Shown here piece by piece: positions 49,531 to 59,139 of a stretch of 64,000 nt of DNA. The stretch's first letter is position 1; every line of letters starts with the position of its first letter. Source of the DNA: Cryptomeria japonica. Its lineage: Eukaryota; Streptophyta; Pinopsida; Cupressales; Cupressaceae. The translations under genes were made by a program, and so were the position numbers. A model generated the notes under the pieces. The model saw only the letters and a list, made by a program, of their open reading frames with translations. It did not search any database and had not been told where the DNA came from. The stretch spans positions 674,310,323 to 674,374,322 of the forward strand of contig NC_081412.1 in the NCBI RefSeq assembly GCF_030272615.1. The letters are read 5' to 3'.

Positions 49531-52170
49531 TTTGATTGACATGATTGCTTTGCTTGATTGCAAGAGTATTTGCCTATATTGGAGTCACGGGAGAGATTCC
49601 CATCAATGCAGAGATTGCAACCTGAGCTGACCTTCGAGGACCGAGTGGCTATTGAGGCTATGGGTCTGAGACATATTCTATATGTGTCTGAGTTTTGAGC
49701 AAACATGAGACTGCTGACTGTAGTGGCGGAGAGGTGGCACTCCGAGACTTGCACCTTTCATTTGTCGATGGGTGAGATGACAATCACCCTCGAGGATGTA
49801 TACAGGATCCTGAGGATACCGATCGATGGGGAGCTGATTCCCTACGATCGAGATAGAGACAGGGAGGCCCTGAGATGAGTGTTTTGGCACCCAGGACTGG
49901 AGATGGGGGCAGGACATGTGGCTTGGGACACCATGATAGCTACAGGATTTGCGCTGCTAGCAGTGATAGGAGGAGCGATCAGTGGGTTCTTGTGTCCTGA
50001 TAGAGCGACACGAGGGTTGGCTGTGGGCTGGTGAGGTGCATTGGAGACACTAGTGACATAGCACACTAGATATGCCTAGGGACCATGTGTGCTAGCACAG
50101 CTGTATTACGAGCTGCATTAGTTTGTGTACCACGGGTCAGTGGGATTGGGCTGCGAGGTCACATTGTTACAAGTGTGAGCCTATGAGCATCTGCCAGTGA
50201 TGAGATCGATACATTTCAAGGGTAGAGGTTATGAACTCAGTTTTGTACACTTGTATGACATGATCACTTCGCAGCCACGGATTGGCAGGTTAGAGCATTG
50301 GCGACAGGTGATTGATGACATTGATATGGTTATATGGAGGCCATACCTGGGATGCGAGCAGTGGGAGGATGATGCGGTAGAGCTGCCCTACACCTTCTGG
50401 AGTAGGTATCTGATTGGGCAGATGCCCTATGTACTAGAGAGGCAGCTAGTGGACAGGGTGGGCAGGCAGTTCAGCAGGATCTGGTGGATGCCACGGGGTT
50501 CAGGCACGTATGCACAGATTGTCAGGGATCAGGCGCAGTTTGGGCCCTTATTATCATATGATCAAGCTATTACATAGCTAGTGGAGATGATTCCCCTACC
50601 TTGGGACATGTGGCTAGAGATTAAAGATGTCGGCATGGATGCCGAGTACACAGCATAATGGGCCGAGCATCAATTCCCATGCTTGACGGATCCAGGAGAG
50701 CTACTAGATGGAGATGGTAGTGGGGATGGTGATGATGATGGAGATGATGGGGGTAGAGGCCGATGGAGGAGGAGGGGGGCATTTGGAGAGAGGAGGGTGG
50801 TGCCGTGGAGGGAGGGTGGAGAGGACAGGCAGGCTCGGGTGGTGAGGGGTTGCGGTGGATTACCGCTACAGGTGCCAGTAGCACAGGGTCCCAGACAGGT
50901 GTAGGTACAAGGATAGGTACAGGGATAGATACAGGGATAGGCACTAGTACAGGCACTAGTATAGGCATAGGCATAGGGGCAGGCACCCATACAGGGGGAG
51001 CCACAGGGGGCTGAGGCAGAGGAGGATGAGCTGACGGAGCTGAGGGAGATCTGTCAAGGACAGGCAGATGAGATCCAGGACTTGGAGAGGGAGAGGGATA
51101 GGCTCAAGAGGCAGCTTAGAGATACTGAGTGGGAGTGGGAGCAGGCCATTCAATGCTACATAGAGGCTGAGATAGCATTGAGGGCTGGGAGGCAGGCGGT
51201 AGAGGACACAGGGGCTGGATATGCCTACGTTTTGTGGGCAGGGGAGGAGATCGGTTACTGGCAGGATCTCTATTATGGTGCGGTGTTAGCTGATCAGCGG
51301 GCGAGGAGCTTCCATAGACCATCGCGAACAGCGACAGCTATGGGAGGGAGCCGGAGGAGACAGGCGTCTAGTGGTGGGGTTATGGGTCCTCCACCACCAC
51401 CAGATAGAGGGGACAGGAGGGATGATCCTAGGGCAGGTCCTTCGGGGGCTTAGGTAATCCAGGTATGCCAATGGTTCATATATATTTTTGGATGATCACT
51501 GAATCTAACATTGAAAACTATCTAGATTGTTGTACAGTTGTAGGATCGAGTGACATGCACTCATTTATGAGTTCAAATTCAAGTTCACTGGTAATTCATA
51601 TGAGACAGATGGTATGTTTTTGCTCTTCATGCATGTATTGTTTGTGTGATGAATGTGAATCAAAAGAGTGGGTTGACAAATGGTCTTGTAGACTGTTGGT
51701 TCCCATCGATTCATATCAAATCCCCAAAGCACTACAATTGAGCCAGATGGAGACATCAGTGGATTTTGACTATGTATTCGACCTAGTGGATTTAGGTGAT
51801 TTTTTGAGTTAATTTTTTTGCAAGTATTTTTTTTGGTTCTTTTTGTTGTACATCAAACTGTATTTTTGGTATTAATTAACACTTTATAAAATGCAGGTCA
51901 TGTGCATGCAGTTGTTGCAGAAGAGACCAATGAAGAAGGAACAGATTACTATTTGTGTTGTTGTGTTGAGCCAAAAAGAAAATTGACAACCACCATCATT
52001 GACAGAGAGGGTATTGAGTACCCAATAGGGTCTGTTGTCATGACAGGAACATGGCTTCAGAGATACCCTATCAAGAATTCTGATGTTTGTTTGTTCGAGG
52101 ACTTTGAAACACACAAACATATTCTTCGTTTCTCTAACCTTGTTGTTGCAACAAATATTCATTTGATGAA

Positions 52171-52229
52171 GTATCGTGGTAGACCTCATAACAAGATTTT
52201 ATGGAAAGTTCGTGAATCTGACCACAAGG
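52171..52229 (+). repeat. 59-bp flanking duplication, left copy
   Basis: Identical to 55925-55983 except for one G/A change at the sixth base. It flanks the inserted element directly. Confidence 0.95.
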
Positions 52230-52626
52230 TAGTGTGATGAGAAAAATGATTACACAGAGGAATAGTGGTAATGAGAAAATGTTCAGCAGAAGACATCATC
52301 AGCTCAGGAGGAGCAAGCACACGTTTTGGTAACACATTTTTGGATAGTATTTTTGGATAACATTTTTGGATGACACTTATTTTTCTCATGAGTGTTGCCA
52401 TCAATGCCAAAGGGGGAGATTGTTGGCAAAAGCAATCTCCCCCTTTGGCATTGATGGCAACACTCATGAGAAAAATAAGTGTCATCCAAAAATGTTATCC
52501 AAAAATATTATCCAAAAATGTGTTACCAAAAAGTGTGCTTGCTCCCCCTGAGCTGATGATGTCTTCTACTAAACATTTTCTCATTACCACTATTCCCCTG
52601 TGCAATCATTTTTCTCATCACACTAC
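52229..52626. repeat. Foldback: 194-bp arms around a 10-bp loop
   Basis: Arms 52229-52422 and 52433-52626 are reverse complements with only a few, mostly C/T-type, mismatches. Each arm ends in the element's polypurine tract AAAGGGGGAGAT. The centre TGTTGGCAAAAGCA equals the first 14 bases of the element's LTR. So where a 3' LTR should be, there is an inverted copy of the internal 3' end. Confidence 0.95.
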
Positions 52627-52674
52627 TCCCCTTTGGCATCAATGACAAAGGTTGTCAAAGTGTCAACTGAGTGG

Positions 52675-53651
52675 AGTTTTCAGCTTCACCCTTGTAACCG
52701 GTTGATCACAATCTGAAAAAGGTCTGCTAAAACTAGATTCAGGCTCTCAATGAATTTTTCACTGTCTTTTAGTGCGGCCTATGTCCTCTAGATTGTACTG
52801 GTGAGATGTTGCATCTGTTGTTCTGGTGTCTTCTGACCTTCAACCAATGCCTCAGATATTTCTTTTCTTAAGGAGGCTAGGTAGTCCAGTTTAGGACTAA
52901 GTCTCCATTTCAAGTCTTTTGCTTTGCCTTTTATTCTTTCCTTTTCTCTTTCAAGTTTCTGAATTTCTTCCTCAAAACTTGTTATCTTCTATTCAAAAAC
53001 TGATAATTGATCAAATGAATTAATGAAATTGTCAGCTAACTTGTTTATTTCTTCCTGTGCCTTACTGGTCTTTTTGTCTATATCTATTGTCAAAAAGTTT
53101 GTCTTGCATGAATCTCTGTACAACAGTTTGAATTCCTTAAGGGTCTTACATAGTGCCAGTAGAAGTGTGTCAAATTGTCTCATGCACTTCTTTATTTCCT
53201 CTTCAAAGAATTTGTGTTTTTCTTTCTCATTTTTCTCCTTCAATGCTTCCTCAGTGATCTTATGAATAGAGTCTAACCAGAAGAATTCAGCATGCACCCT
53301 GCTTAGCACAATTCTTATGATATCCTTGGAGAAATCAGGGATACTAAGAATTTCAGTAAAACCTAGGGTTTCAACTATCTTGTGTTCAAGTTTGATTTTA
53401 CCAGATTCATCACAAATTACTGATTTATACATGTTCTTGATTTCATCATCACCCAATTCCTCTATGTGATAGTGTATATACATTCTAGGGTCTTCAGCAT
53501 AAACTACCCCTTTAGGTATCTGAGAGAATGCACATAAATTATCCTCTTTCTTAGCAATTTCCAGAACCAGTTTGAATACGGGTCTAGGGCGTTTAATAAC
53601 TTTGACAACAGTAGGGTTTGCAATGAATTCAGGAGTAGATGAGGATGCCAT
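52675..53651 (-). pseudogene. Second ORF of the copia-like element, function unknown
   Basis: 220 codons from ATG 53651 (MASSSTPEFIANPTVVKVIK) to TAA or TAG near 52989. Similar coiled-coil-like coding continues beyond the stop (EEEIQKLEREKERIKGKAKD) to about 52680, with further stops. It occupies the place of pol. It is charged, with helical segments such as EEALKEKNEKEKHKFFEEE and no catalytic motif that I can see. Confidence 0.5.
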
Positions 53652-53958
53652 TGTTATAAATACCTTAATCTGCCTTAAGGATGAAAGGATTTGATAGATT
53701 GCTTCGCTCCTTTGCTTGGGATGCCTTTGCTCGTGATTTTCACGCTCTTTGAAGATTTGAATGCTCAGTGAAATGAAAATGGAGCCAAAACATATGCTTT
53801 ATAATGTTGTTTTCGCCATCTACCACATTTAATGCTTGTTGGTTAAGTAATGACTTAACATATCTGCTGGTATAGAAGTAATTTCAACTTCTTACCATCA
53901 ACCGAGCGAATAATAGCAAGTTTTTCATTTAGTTGCTAAAACCTCAAAGGATTTTCCT

Positions 53959-55073
53959 TCACTTAGATGAGGAGTCTCCTACCGGTGGAGTGTTACTCTG
54001 TTCTACCGGTGGAGGAGTATTCCCATTAACATTATGTTCTGACTTTCTGATCCATTGTTTTGAGAATTCCTGCTTTACTTCTTCAACCTTTTCTTTACCT
54101 TTCAAACTCGAACCTTTATCGCTTACCGGAGATGTCTTACTTCTACAAAATTTTGCAATATATCTAGTTTTGTTACAAGCATAACAAGTCACATTGTTTT
54201 TTCCGAATTGCTTTCCCATATCCTATGTCGGTGTGTGTCCTGCATTGATTAGATAGGTGTCCAAATCTTCCACAAACATAACATCTTACATTCATTCTGC
54301 AGTTTTCTGAGTTATGACCAACTTTGTTGCATTTAGAACATTGACCGGTGGGTGGATTAGTGTTCTGATAATTTCTAGATCTACACTGATTTGCTCTATG
54401 ACCATACTTGTTACAATTAAAGCATTTGCCATTAAATTTGTAAGCATTAGGTTGTCTTACCGGTTTGTTGTGATCATGTGTGTTTGTAGTACTGGAGCTT
54501 TCTCCAATTTCAAAGCCAAGGCCATTGTATCACCATTAGGTTTCTGATTCTTTATTATCTCATTCGGTTCCTCTGAACTTTTCTTGAATTTTTCTTTGTG
54601 TTGAATTGAAGCAGCTAGTTCTCCTTCCAAGATACCTTTCTGTCTCATGAGTTCTTTTGTGTCATTTTGTGTATGCATTAGATCTATCTTCAACATATCA
54701 TTTTCATGGCTAAGTCTGGTGTTTTCATTTGCAGCATCATTTAGTCTTCTAACTAAATCATCTTCATTCTTCTTTCTATATTCATTTTCTTTACAGAATC
54801 TCATAGTCATATCTTGCATCTCATTCTTCATTGTACTATTTTCTTGTCTCAGTTTGTTTATCAGATCATTAAGAGCTTCTTTCTTATCATCATCTTTTTG
54901 CATTTTCTCACAGAGTTCTCTTCTCTTATTTCTTGCTCTGGTGTAATTTTCTTGAAGTCGTTGAATAATATCCTAAGCAGCCTTCAGATCATCTTCAAGT
55001 TTGATATTTTTCAATTTTTTTGCATCATAGTCTGAAAGAGCAGTTTCCAATTGTTCCATCAAGCTTCCCATCT
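53959..55073 (-). pseudogene. Copia-like gag with coiled coil and multiple zinc knuckles
   Basis: Starts near 55073 (MGSLMEQLETALSDYD), with a stop after DDLKAA near 54973. A long coiled coil follows (54903-54600). A frameshift near 54460 leads to a run of CCHC knuckles: CFNCNKYGHRANQC, CSKCNKVGHNSENC, CYVCGRFGHLSNQC and CYACNKTRYIAKFC. The last has Tyr where His is expected. A frame break separates the third and fourth near 54225. Ends in a Pro/Ser-rich tail at 53959. Nucleic-acid-binding capsid protein, inactive. Confidence 0.75.
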
Positions 55074-55142
55074 TTATCGGTGTCAAGATCTTCCTCAAGC
55101 TGTTAGGCTTCTGAAAATAGAGGACCAGGATCTCATACCAAT

Positions 55143-55924
55143 TGTTAGGATTCCCAAAGATATTGAGAGGGGGGGGTGAATCAGTATCTTGCTAGTTAGA
55201 TGATTTTCTTAACTTAAAACATGTAAAACATATCGATACTATATACCGATGAACCATAAATAATGCAATAAATAAAGATAATAACAACAACATGAAAAAC
55301 ACACCATAACACAGTTGTTTTAACGAGGAAACCCGATGTGGGAAAAACCTCGGTGGGATTTGTGACCCACAATATTCACTTATTGGCCAATAAGAGAATA
55401 TTACTTACAATAGGGGTCTGCACATGCAGGAAGGCCAAGTGCCTAGAGCTCAGTGCTCAATAGGAAGTCTCACTGACTTACAAAATGGATTATACAAATC
55501 CAATATCTTGTACCGCTTTAAGATAGCATCTACAATGCCAGATCCAATACCGGTTTTAGCTTTGCTTCATAAATATGCCTTTAAACTATATTTTGCATAT
55601 TAAGTCTGCATAATTTCACCTATCTCGGCACAACTCTATCATTTCATCTATCTTCTAAGTGTTCTACAATGATCTCATTTATATATGAGACATGTTACAA
55701 CTTGCCATGTCAGCTTACAATTTTTTTACAATTAAATACAAAATTACATTAATACAAAATTCTTGTCGGCCTTAATGCCGGTATCCTTCCTTGTCTGCCA
55801 GTGTCCTATTTGTCTTTGCCGGAGCCGGAATCCTATCTTGCCGGTGCCATAAGATTGCAAGGTTGCCATCAATGACAAAACCTTCAACCATCTACACTTT
55901 CCCATTAGAGTGCTTTTGCCAACA
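55143..55924 (-). repeat. LTR (782 bp) of the copia-like element
   Basis: Minus strand start TGTTGGCAAAAGCACTC and end AATCCTAACA. Only the first 14 bases of a second LTR exist, in the foldback loop. Confidence 0.8.
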
Positions 55925-55983
55925 GTATCATGGTAGACCTCATAACAAGATTTTATGGAAAGTTCGTGAATCTGACCACAAGG
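55925..55983 (+). repeat. 59-bp flanking duplication, right copy
   Basis: Partner of 52171-52229. It codes for the same stretch of the split gene (GRPHNKILWKVRESDHK). Confidence 0.95.
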
Positions 55984-56103
55984 CAATACTTGACACAATA
56001 CGGGTTAGAGTCGATCCTGAAGGCTCACTTGATTGATTCTATGGTTCAGAGTAGAATGATTTTGAGAATTTTGTATAAATCATTGATGAATTGTTCTATA
56101 TTC

Positions 56104-56445
56104 ATTTTTTGTATATATAAATGCCCATGAGCTAATTTTTACATGTTTAGGGGCATAATTTTGTATATTTAAATGGAAATGAGCTGATTTGTACATATGT
56201 ACATGCCAAATTTTGTATATTAAAATGGCGATGAGCTGAATCGCACATATTGTAATGCCAAATTTTGTATAAAAGCCCATGAGATGAATTGTATATTAAA
56301 ATGGCGATGAGCTGAATCGCACATATTGTAATGCCAAATTTTTTATAAAAGCCCATGAGATGATTTGTAAGACATTTTTTTGTATAATCAAATACCCAAG
56401 AGCTGATTTGACCATATTTATAGGCAAATTTTTGAATAATATGTG
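56104..56445 (+). repeat. Approximately 50-bp tandem repeat
   Basis: Six or seven degenerate units of the form GTATATTAAAATGGCGATGA, GCTGAATCGCACATATTG, TAATGCCAAATTTT. It directly follows the split gene's stop codon. Confidence 0.8.
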
Positions 56446-56680
56446 ACAATGTTTTGTGACTACTTTGTGTGTCAATGTTTTGTGACTATGTTTTGAGTAT
56501 ATGTGATGTGTCCATGGTCAATCACGAGCATCCTTAATTATTGTATAATCATGGAGAATTATTTGAGTCATTATCGAGTCATAAGGGTCATAGATTGAGA
56601 CTAGATACAATTTGAGCAAAAATTGTCATTGTTGTCAAAAGAATTGTCAAAAACGTTGTCAAGCAACTTCTACATTGTGT

Positions 56681-58567
56681 CGGTATGGTATGACTCTCGA
56701 CATTATGGCACTTTGGGATGCATGACAGGGGCATGCCTATCATAAACCTGCCCACCCAGACATGCCACCGACGTCAGTTTGTGCACACGACGAACTGAAT
56801 CAATTCTAGCCAATCTTGCAACTTTGCATTGCATGCAACTGACGGTTTTTGCAGCAGGCGAAAAAATGCTACCAATTGAAAATGGCTCTGAGTCATCAAA
56901 AACAAAGATAGAACATTGTATAGGAGCCTCATGTAACCCCACAGGTTCAAACGGATCAACCATATGTGTCCTCGATTTGAAGAAACAGTCCATCAAATTT
57001 TGACAATTTTTTGGACTTAGGGCACTTGAGAGATCGCATCGGTATGGTATGACTTTCGACATTCCAACACTTTGGGATGCATGATAGGGGCATGCCTAGT
57101 GTAAACCTACCCACCTGGACATGCTCATTGCATCGGTTTATGCACACGACGAATCGAATCAATTCTAGCCAATCTTGCAACTTTGCATTGCATGCAACTA
57201 ACAGTTTTTGCAGCAGGCGAAAAAATGCTACCAATTGAAAATGGCTCCGATTCATCAAAAACCGAGATAGGCAATTATAGAGGAGTCTCACGTGACCCCA
57301 TGGGTTCAAATGGATCGACCATATGTATCCTATATTTAAAGAAACAATTCATCAAATTTTGATAATTTTTTGGACTCAGGGCACTTGAGAGATCGCACCG
57401 GTATGGTATGACTCTCGATGTTTCGATGCTTTGGGATGCACAAAAAGGGCATGCCTAACGTAAACGTGCACACCTAGACGTGCTCGCAATGTCGGTTTGT
57501 GCACACGACAAACCGAATCAATTCTAGCCAATCTTGCAACTGATGGTTTTTGCAGCAGGCAAAAAATGCTACCAATTGAAAATGGCTACAAGTCATCAAA
57601 AACTGAGATAGTCCATTATAGAGGATCCTCACATGACTGCATAGGTTCAAAGGGATCGACCATATGTGTCCTGGATTTGAAGAAACAATCCATCAAATTT
57701 TGACAATTTTTTGGACTCAGGGCACTTGAGAGATCGCACCGGTATGGTATGACTCTCAACATTCTGTCACTTTGGGATGCACAATAGGGGCATGCCTAGT
57801 GTAAACCTTCCCACCTAGATGCACTCATGATTTCATCTTGTGCACACGATGAACTGAATCAATTCTAGCCAATCTTGCAACTTTGCATTACATGCAACTA
57901 ATGGTTTTTGCAGCAGGCGAAAAAATGCTACCAATTGAAAATGGCTTTGAGTCCTCAAAAACCGAGATAGAAGATTGTAGAGGAGCCTCATGCAACCCCA
58001 CGAGTTCAAATGGATTGACCATATGTATCCTGGATTTGAAGAAACAACCCATCAAATTTTAAGAATTTTTTGGACTCATGGCACTTGAGAGATTGCCCCG
58101 GTACGGTATGACTCTTGACGTTCCAGCACTTTGGGATGTACGATAGGGGCATGCCTAGCATAGACCTGCCCACCCAGACATGCTCATGACATCGGTTTGT
58201 GCACACGACGAATCAAATCAATTCTAGCCAATCTTGCAACTTTGCATTGCATGCAGCTGACAGTTTTTGCAGCAGGCAAAAAAATGCTACCAATTGAAAA
58301 TGGCTCAGAGTTGTCAAAAACCAAGATAGGCCATTGTAGAGGAGCCTCACATGACCCCACAGGTTGAAACGGATCAACCATATGTGTCCTGGATTTGAAG
58401 AAATAGTCCGTCAAATTTTGACAATTTTGTGGACTCAAGGCACTTGAGAGATCGCACCGGTATGGTATGTCTCTCGACGTTCTGACGCTTTGGGATGCAT
58501 GACAAGGGCATGCCTAGCGTAAAACTGCCCACCTAGATGCAGTCACGACGTCATTTTGTGCACACAA
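56681..58567 (+). repeat. 359-bp satellite, 5.3 monomers
   Basis: Monomers start with CGGTATGGTATGACTCTCGA at 56681, 57040, 57399, 57740, 58099 and 58458 (spacing 359, 359, 341, 359, 359). The third has an 18-bp deletion around CTTTGCATTGCATGCAAC. The last stops near 58567. Monomers are about 88-93% alike by eye. Because 359 is not a multiple of three, the similar open frames of 60-119 codons on both strands are by-products. Confidence 0.95.
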
Positions 58568-58649
58568 TGAATACAATTTGACCATTGCGAGCGTGAGGGT
58601 TCTCTCGCACCAAACACATATTGTTGTTATATTCATATTGTCGATTTTT

Positions 58650-58945
58650 GTTGTTTATATTCATATTGTTGATTACATATGCAAATATTCATTTAAATTT
58701 ATAAAAGGGCAGCCACCAAATACAACGAATACACAATAATGAACTGAATACAAGGAGTTTTGTAGGGTTAATTCAACATTTTAGAAATTTTATCAAATCA
58801 TATTCCACGATTGCAATGTTTTATATCATATATTTTTGTTTTTTATATTCATATTATTGATTACATAGGCAAATAATCAATTAAATTTATAAAAGGACAA
58901 CCACAAAATACAACAAATACAAAATAATGAACTAAGTACACATTT
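58650..58945 (+). repeat. 188-bp tandem duplication
   Basis: TTATATTCATATTGTTGATT ... AATGAACTGAATACA occurs at about 58651 and again at about 58840 with scattered differences. Confidence 0.8.
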
Positions 58946-59139
58946 ATTGATTCGAATATCGACATTTATATATATAAAAAAGGCATGTTTGCCAAGTCAG
59001 TACAAGTATTACAAAAATGTGGCATATGCCATGTCCAAATCGATATACAATAAAAATGTACAATATATCTACATGTATTGGTCATTCTATGACCAAAACT
59101 AACACTATATGATCCTAAACTTGTGGTGGATCATCAAAA

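Larger units (their letters stand above)
35344..51453 (-). mobile_element. Tat-lineage Ty3/gypsy array: LTR, internal, LTR, partial internal
   Basis: Read on the minus strand: a partial internal region (51453-48258), LTR (48257-47478), complete internal region of 11,354 bp (47477-36124), then LTR (36123-35344). The partial unit contains the 3' internal part ending in a polypurine tract at the shared LTR. So two units share one LTR, as unequal recombination between tandem or allelic copies would produce. The complete unit encodes gag, protease and an integrase tail but lacks reverse transcriptase, RNase H and the integrase core. It also carries an opposite-strand PMD gene. The left LTR sits in the palindromic satellite. 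The right side ends in an unrelated gene fragment, so no target duplication can be read. Confidence 0.85.
48596..51453 (+). pseudogene. Spliced PMD (MAIN-like) gene inside a Tat element, copy 2 (3' truncated)
   Basis: Second copy of the opposite-strand PMD gene. Exon 1 is 48596-48661 (22 codons, ending GAG CCG before GTAAGT). The intron 48662-49566 carries the same two minisatellites. Exon 2 runs from 49567 to the truncation near 51453, where element similarity stops at TCGGGGGCT. The PMD motif (CTFHLSMGEMTITLEDVYRI) and coiled coil remain. Stops include TGA in VSEF-stop near 49697, TGA after ALR (about 49876), TAG near 50078, TAG near 50576, TAA near 50656 and several TAGs in 50900-50985. 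Some are shared with copy 1 (after the DRE[A/G]xxR string, in the YA-stop-GPC string, and in part of the Gln-rich run). Others are private, so decay both predates and follows the split. Confidence 0.83.
52230..55924 (-). mobile_element. Copia-like non-autonomous retrotransposon with one LTR and a foldback end
   Basis: Minus strand: 5' LTR 55924-55143; primer-site-like TGGTATGAGATCC at about 55139-55127; a decayed gag with coiled coil and several zinc knuckles; a second frame of unknown function; then purine-rich 3' end and the foldback. No protease, integrase or reverse transcriptase is present. A gag with several knuckles and an AAAGGGGGAGATTG 3' end suggests a copia relative, perhaps Sirevirus-like; that is inference. 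Confidence 0.75.
51465..56036 (+). pseudogene. Unidentified spliced gene, split by a retrotransposon
   Basis: Exon 1 (about 51465-51795) has a Cys-rich string (MVCFCSSCMYCLCDECESKE) and ends DLVDL. A 101-bp intron (51796-51896, GTGATT...ATGCAG) joins it in phase to exon 2, which starts GHVHAVVAEETNEEG at 51897. Exon 2 continues to RESDHK at 52229, is interrupted by an inserted element, and resumes at 55984 (AILDTIRVRVDPEGSLD, stop 56034-56036) after a 59-bp repeat of its own sequence. Removing the insert and one repeat restores the frame. About 230 codons are visible. The left end is cut by the Tat array, so upstream exons may be lost. I do not recognise the family. The Cys pattern could bind metal. 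Confidence 0.55.

Noticed and set aside
56703-58438. Recurring open frames of 60-119 codons in each monomer, suggesting a repeated gene
   Set aside because: The monomer length of 359 is not a multiple of three and frames exist on both strands; simplest reading is a non-coding satellite.
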